Part shown: positions 62,228 to 64,000 of the stretch, one piece after another | Position numbering within the stretch: the first letter of the stretch is position 1 | Layout of the letters: each line of letters starts with the position of its first letter | Translations under genes and position numbers: made by a program | Notes under the pieces: generated by a model | The model's input: only the letters and a program-made list of their open reading frames with translations | Told to the model about the DNA's origin: nothing | The model's database searches: none | NCBI GenBank assembly: GCA_903862415.1 | Contig: CAIOYD010000041.1 | Coordinates: 62,001-126,000, forward strand | From: an uncultured Oxalobacteraceae bacterium | Lineage (GTDB): Bacteria; Pseudomonadota; Gammaproteobacteria; Burkholderiales; Burkholderiaceae_D | Length of the DNA: 64,000 bases | Reading direction: 5' to 3'

Positions 62228-62380
62228 AATCAATCTGGGCGCAATTCACGGCTGCAATTGCATAAAATTCCATTGGTTGGGAAGAATTTATTATCCATAA
62301 CTCACGTTATTTAGCCTGACAGTCAATGACTGTAAAAGTAATGGGCAACATAAACAAGAAAAAATAGTTTGTTTTATTAA
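62228..62380. other. Spacer after the SCO gene
   Basis: No gene visible. An imperfect dyad ACAGTCA-A-TGACTGT lies at 62319-62333. The next recognisable element is the MqsA-type operator at its right end. Confidence 0.4.
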
Positions 62381-62393
62381 CCTATCAGGTTAA
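62377..62393. promoter_or_regulatory. MqsA-type operator palindrome
   Basis: TTAACCT-ATC-AGGTTAA matches the known MqsA recognition site AACCT-N(2-4)-AGGTT. It directly abuts the truncated mqsR reading frame, showing that the promoter region and toxin body were joined by a deletion. Confidence 0.75.
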
Positions 62394-62614
62394 AAGCTGC
62401 CCGCGAAGGTGCCGCCGCATTAGGTTTCGATTTTGATGGTATGCCAGGAGTTATATTAGCCTTAACAAGTGCTGACTTTTATAAAAGTATGACAACCCAT
62501 GCTGATCACCGCGTGTGGCAAGACGTTTATCGTCCCACAACTTCCGCTGGCGAGGTGTACTTAAAGTTAACAGTAATTGATGATGTCCTCATCGTCTCTT
62601 TTAAGGAATTATAA
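62381..62614 (+). pseudogene. mqsR: Truncated MqsR toxin
   Basis: The open stretch gives about 77 residues matching the last three quarters of MqsR (98 residues in E. coli): GFDFDGMPGVILALTSADFYKSMTT, HRVWQDVYRPTTSAGEVYLKL, then DDVLIVSFKEL and stop. The first ~28 residues and the start codon are missing; an in-frame TAA precedes the fragment. The catalytic region is partly present but cannot be translated normally. mqsA begins 2 bases after its stop. Confidence 0.85.
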
Positions 62615-62616
62615 TC

Positions 62617-62899
62617 ATGAAATGTCCTGTATGTCATAAGGGTACACTTGTTGCGGATACGCGTGATGTTCCTTATGCCTATAAAGGTGAATCAACCATT
62701 TATTGATCCTGAGTTTATTCTTAGTGTGCGCAAAAAACTCCAGCTAGATCAGCGTGAGGCCGGAGAACTATTTGGTGGCGGCGTGAACGCTTTTTCGCGC
62801 TATGAAAATGGTAAATCCAAACCTTCTTTAGCGCTTGTTAAACTTCTCAAAGTATTAGACCGACATCCTGATTTGCTTGCTGAAATTAAGATGGCATAA
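62617..62899 (+). pseudogene. mqsA: MqsA antitoxin broken by internal deletion and frameshift
   Basis: The N-terminal zinc-domain start (MKCPVCHKGTLVADTRDVPYA...) runs from ATG 62617 to a stop at 62704. The C-terminal HTH domain lies in the +1 frame (PFIDPEFILSVRKKLQLDQREAGELFGGGVNAFSRYENGKSKP... to 62899). The join near 62695 lacks about 45 residues, including the second zinc CxxC. A short frame from 62648 could still express the HTH alone. The antitoxin is broken, matching the loss of the toxin. Confidence 0.88.
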
Positions 62900-62916
62900 C
62901 GTTAAAATTGATGTCA

Positions 62917-63291
62917 TCACATAAAAATCCAAACCTGCTTAGTCATAGCCAGCATCACGATATACCAAAATACCAGTAGTCCTGCTATCCAGGCATAAAA
63001 CCGTACCCGCTTGCTGCGGCCGGTTTTGAGGGCGATGGTGCCCAGCACGATATACACCAGCAGCGCCAGAAATTTTACCGTCAGCCAGGTTTGTACAAAC
63101 GGATATTGCGCGCTTAAGTACATCAAGACCACGGCAAAGCTCAACAGCAAGGTATCGATGATATGCGGCAGTAGTTTGAGCCAGCGCTGTTGCAGTAGCA
63201 GTGAATCCCGCAGCAAGCCACGTAAAAAAAATAACCCGCCGCTGGTGCAGGCGCACAAAATGTGCAGGGTTTTGATGGTCAGGTAACTCAT
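62917..63291 (-). CDS. SirB2-like integral membrane protein
   Basis: 124 residues with four hydrophobic segments (LHILCACTSGGLFFLRGLL, IDTLLLSFAVVLMYLSA, WLTVKFLALLVYIVLGTIALK, FYAWIAGLLVFWYIVMLAM). It matches the SirB family (KTLHILCACTSGGLFFLRG is the signature). SirB-type genes in Burkholderiales often lie near respiratory genes; the function is unknown. It is separated from norB by a terminator. Confidence 0.85.
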   Translation of the reverse strand: MSYLTIKTLHILCACTSGGLFFLRGLLRDSLLLQQRWLKLLPHIIDTLLLSFAVVLMYLSAQYPFVQTWLTVKFLALLVYIVLGTIALKTGRSKRVRFYAWIAGLLVFWYIVMLAMTKQVWIFM

Positions 63292-63390
63292 GTTTTTTTT
63301 AGGTTAAAAATTAAGTTGCTACAAATAAGCCCGGTGTTGCTGTTGATCTACCCCCAATTTGTTACGTACGTCAGATAGTAACGCGCAATC

Positions 63391-63424
63391 AAAAAAAACG
63401 GGGATCAACTTACGTTAATCCCCG
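63391..63424 (-). terminator. Rho-independent terminator of norB
   Basis: On the minus strand CGGGGAT, a 12-base loop, ATCCCCG and then eight T residues (plus-strand A-run at 63391-63398). It lies 22 bases after the norB stop. Confidence 0.9.
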
Positions 63425-63446
63425 AAATTGACTTACTGCGATTTAA

Positions 63447-64000
63447 TTACGCGCTTTGTGTGGCCACCGATACACGTACCGGATTGGATTTGGCACCAGT
63501 CAGCAAGCGTAAGGCAAACACGGCCAGCAAGACTGTTCCGACAGCGAACACGATGTCACCGGGTACACGCATCCAGACCAGCGTTTCCATGAGTGGTGAA
63601 TGCACAATGGCGGGTGAACGGGCATACCAGATTCCCTGGGTAATGCTGGCCCAGGCTTGATAGATGCCGGCAGGCAGCAGCGAAATAAATACCATCATCG
63701 CCAGACCAATATTCAATGACCAGAACATCGGTTTTAACAGCGCATCCGACCAGCGTGCCCGATCCGACAAGCCACGCAGACAAAACAGCAGTAATCCGAT
63801 ACCCAGCATGCCATACACACCGAACAGCGCAGCATGACCGTGAGCGGCAGTTAAATTCAATCCCTGCATGTAGTACAGAGCGATCGGCGTATTGACTGAA
63901 AAACCTAACAGTCCGGCACCAACCGTATTCCAGAAGCCAACAGCAATAAAGCACAGGATCGACCATTTGTATGACTGCACCCAGGGTGCTGCTTTGGAGC
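63447..64000 (-). CDS. norB: Nitric oxide reductase large subunit, 3' part (partial)
   Basis: The gene enters from the right edge; about 184 C-terminal residues are visible, open from base 64000 (the GTG at 63980 is internal). Haem-copper oxidase superfamily helices with the conserved HGHAALFGVYGMLGIGLLLFCLRGL region (Haem-ligand-type His pair in HGH), GFWNTVGAGLLGFSVNTPIALYYMQG before it, and ARSPAIVHSPLMETLVWMRVPGDIVF near the end. It reduces nitric oxide to nitrous oxide, the step after NirK. Cytochrome c-linked or quinol-linked type cannot be decided without the N-terminus. Confidence 0.93.
   Translation of the reverse strand, partial: SKAAPWVQSYKWSILCFIAVGFWNTVGAGLLGFSVNTPIALYYMQGLNLTAAHGHAALFGVYGMLGIGLLLFCLRGLSDRARWSDALLKPMFWSLNIGLAMMVFISLLPAGIYQAWASITQGIWYARSPAIVHSPLMETLVWMRVPGDIVFAVGTVLLAVFALRLLTGAKSNPVRVSVATQSA

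Noticed and set aside
1-64000. CRISPR arrays, tRNA or rRNA genes, prophage
   Set aside because: I looked for regularly spaced repeats, cloverleaf-like segments and phage structural genes and saw none.

Overview
The window reads as a chromosomal segment of a motile, denitrifying betaproteobacterium of the order Burkholderiales. The sucA-sucB-lpdA-zapE order, the TsaB/RimI/DUF1853 neighbourhood, moderate GC and general protein character point to Oxalobacteraceae or a near relative. That placement is inferred from protein style and gene order, and the genus is not determined. Almost everything is ordinary chromosome, with four small accessory patches.

Layout. 1-4946: end of the 2-oxoglutarate dehydrogenase operon (sucA 3' end, sucB, lpdA), then the ATPase zapE and a small lipoprotein. 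4946-6063: a split chromate-transporter pair. 6064-8499: a repeat-rich patch holding a RelE-like toxin/HTH antitoxin pair between two nearly identical 141-bp repeats, a Sel1-repeat relic, REP-like repeats, and an antitoxin whose MazF-like toxin is cut off. 8500-17175 (minus strand): a ten-gene legionaminic-acid-type nonulosonate operon (legF, legB, legC, legH, legI, methyltransferase, WbqC-like, legG, PIG-L deacetylase, ptmE-like). 17421-22243: two SEC-C/TPR/glycosyltransferase genes, the first an internal tandem duplication. 22506-27699: flagellin, flaG, fliD, fliS, fliT, with sigma-28 promoters before flagellin and fliD. The natural reading is a flagellin glycosylation island: the minus-strand operon makes the CMP-activated sugar and the SEC-C/TPR proteins may transfer it.

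27877-38732: mixed housekeeping genes around one unusual cluster (30092-34339) of a group II PLP decarboxylase, an ATP-grasp ligase with a TPR-like N-terminus and a second PLP enzyme. It is followed by MarC, a DUF1289 protein, a RelBE-type toxin-antitoxin pair with a perfect operator palindrome, a CNNM/CBS transporter, a PilZ protein and a thioredoxin. 38771-46801: tsaB, rimI, a decayed UDG-like gene, DUF1853, a secreted protein, lplT, alr, radA and a membrane TPR protein. 46798-52143: palindromic repeats, a cobalamin riboswitch and btuB-btuC-btuD-btuF. 52370-59209: a redoxin, a periplasmic binding protein, an outer-membrane barrel, a LysR regulator divergent from azoR-pirin, ribA, a patatin and a small hypothetical gene.

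59254-64000: denitrification. A CRP/FNR-type box precedes nirK (copper nitrite reductase with a fused cytochrome c), nirV and a SCO-type copper chaperone. A decayed mqsRA module, a SirB-like membrane protein and the 3' part of norB (running off the right edge) follow. No tRNA, rRNA, CRISPR array, intact transposase or prophage was seen.
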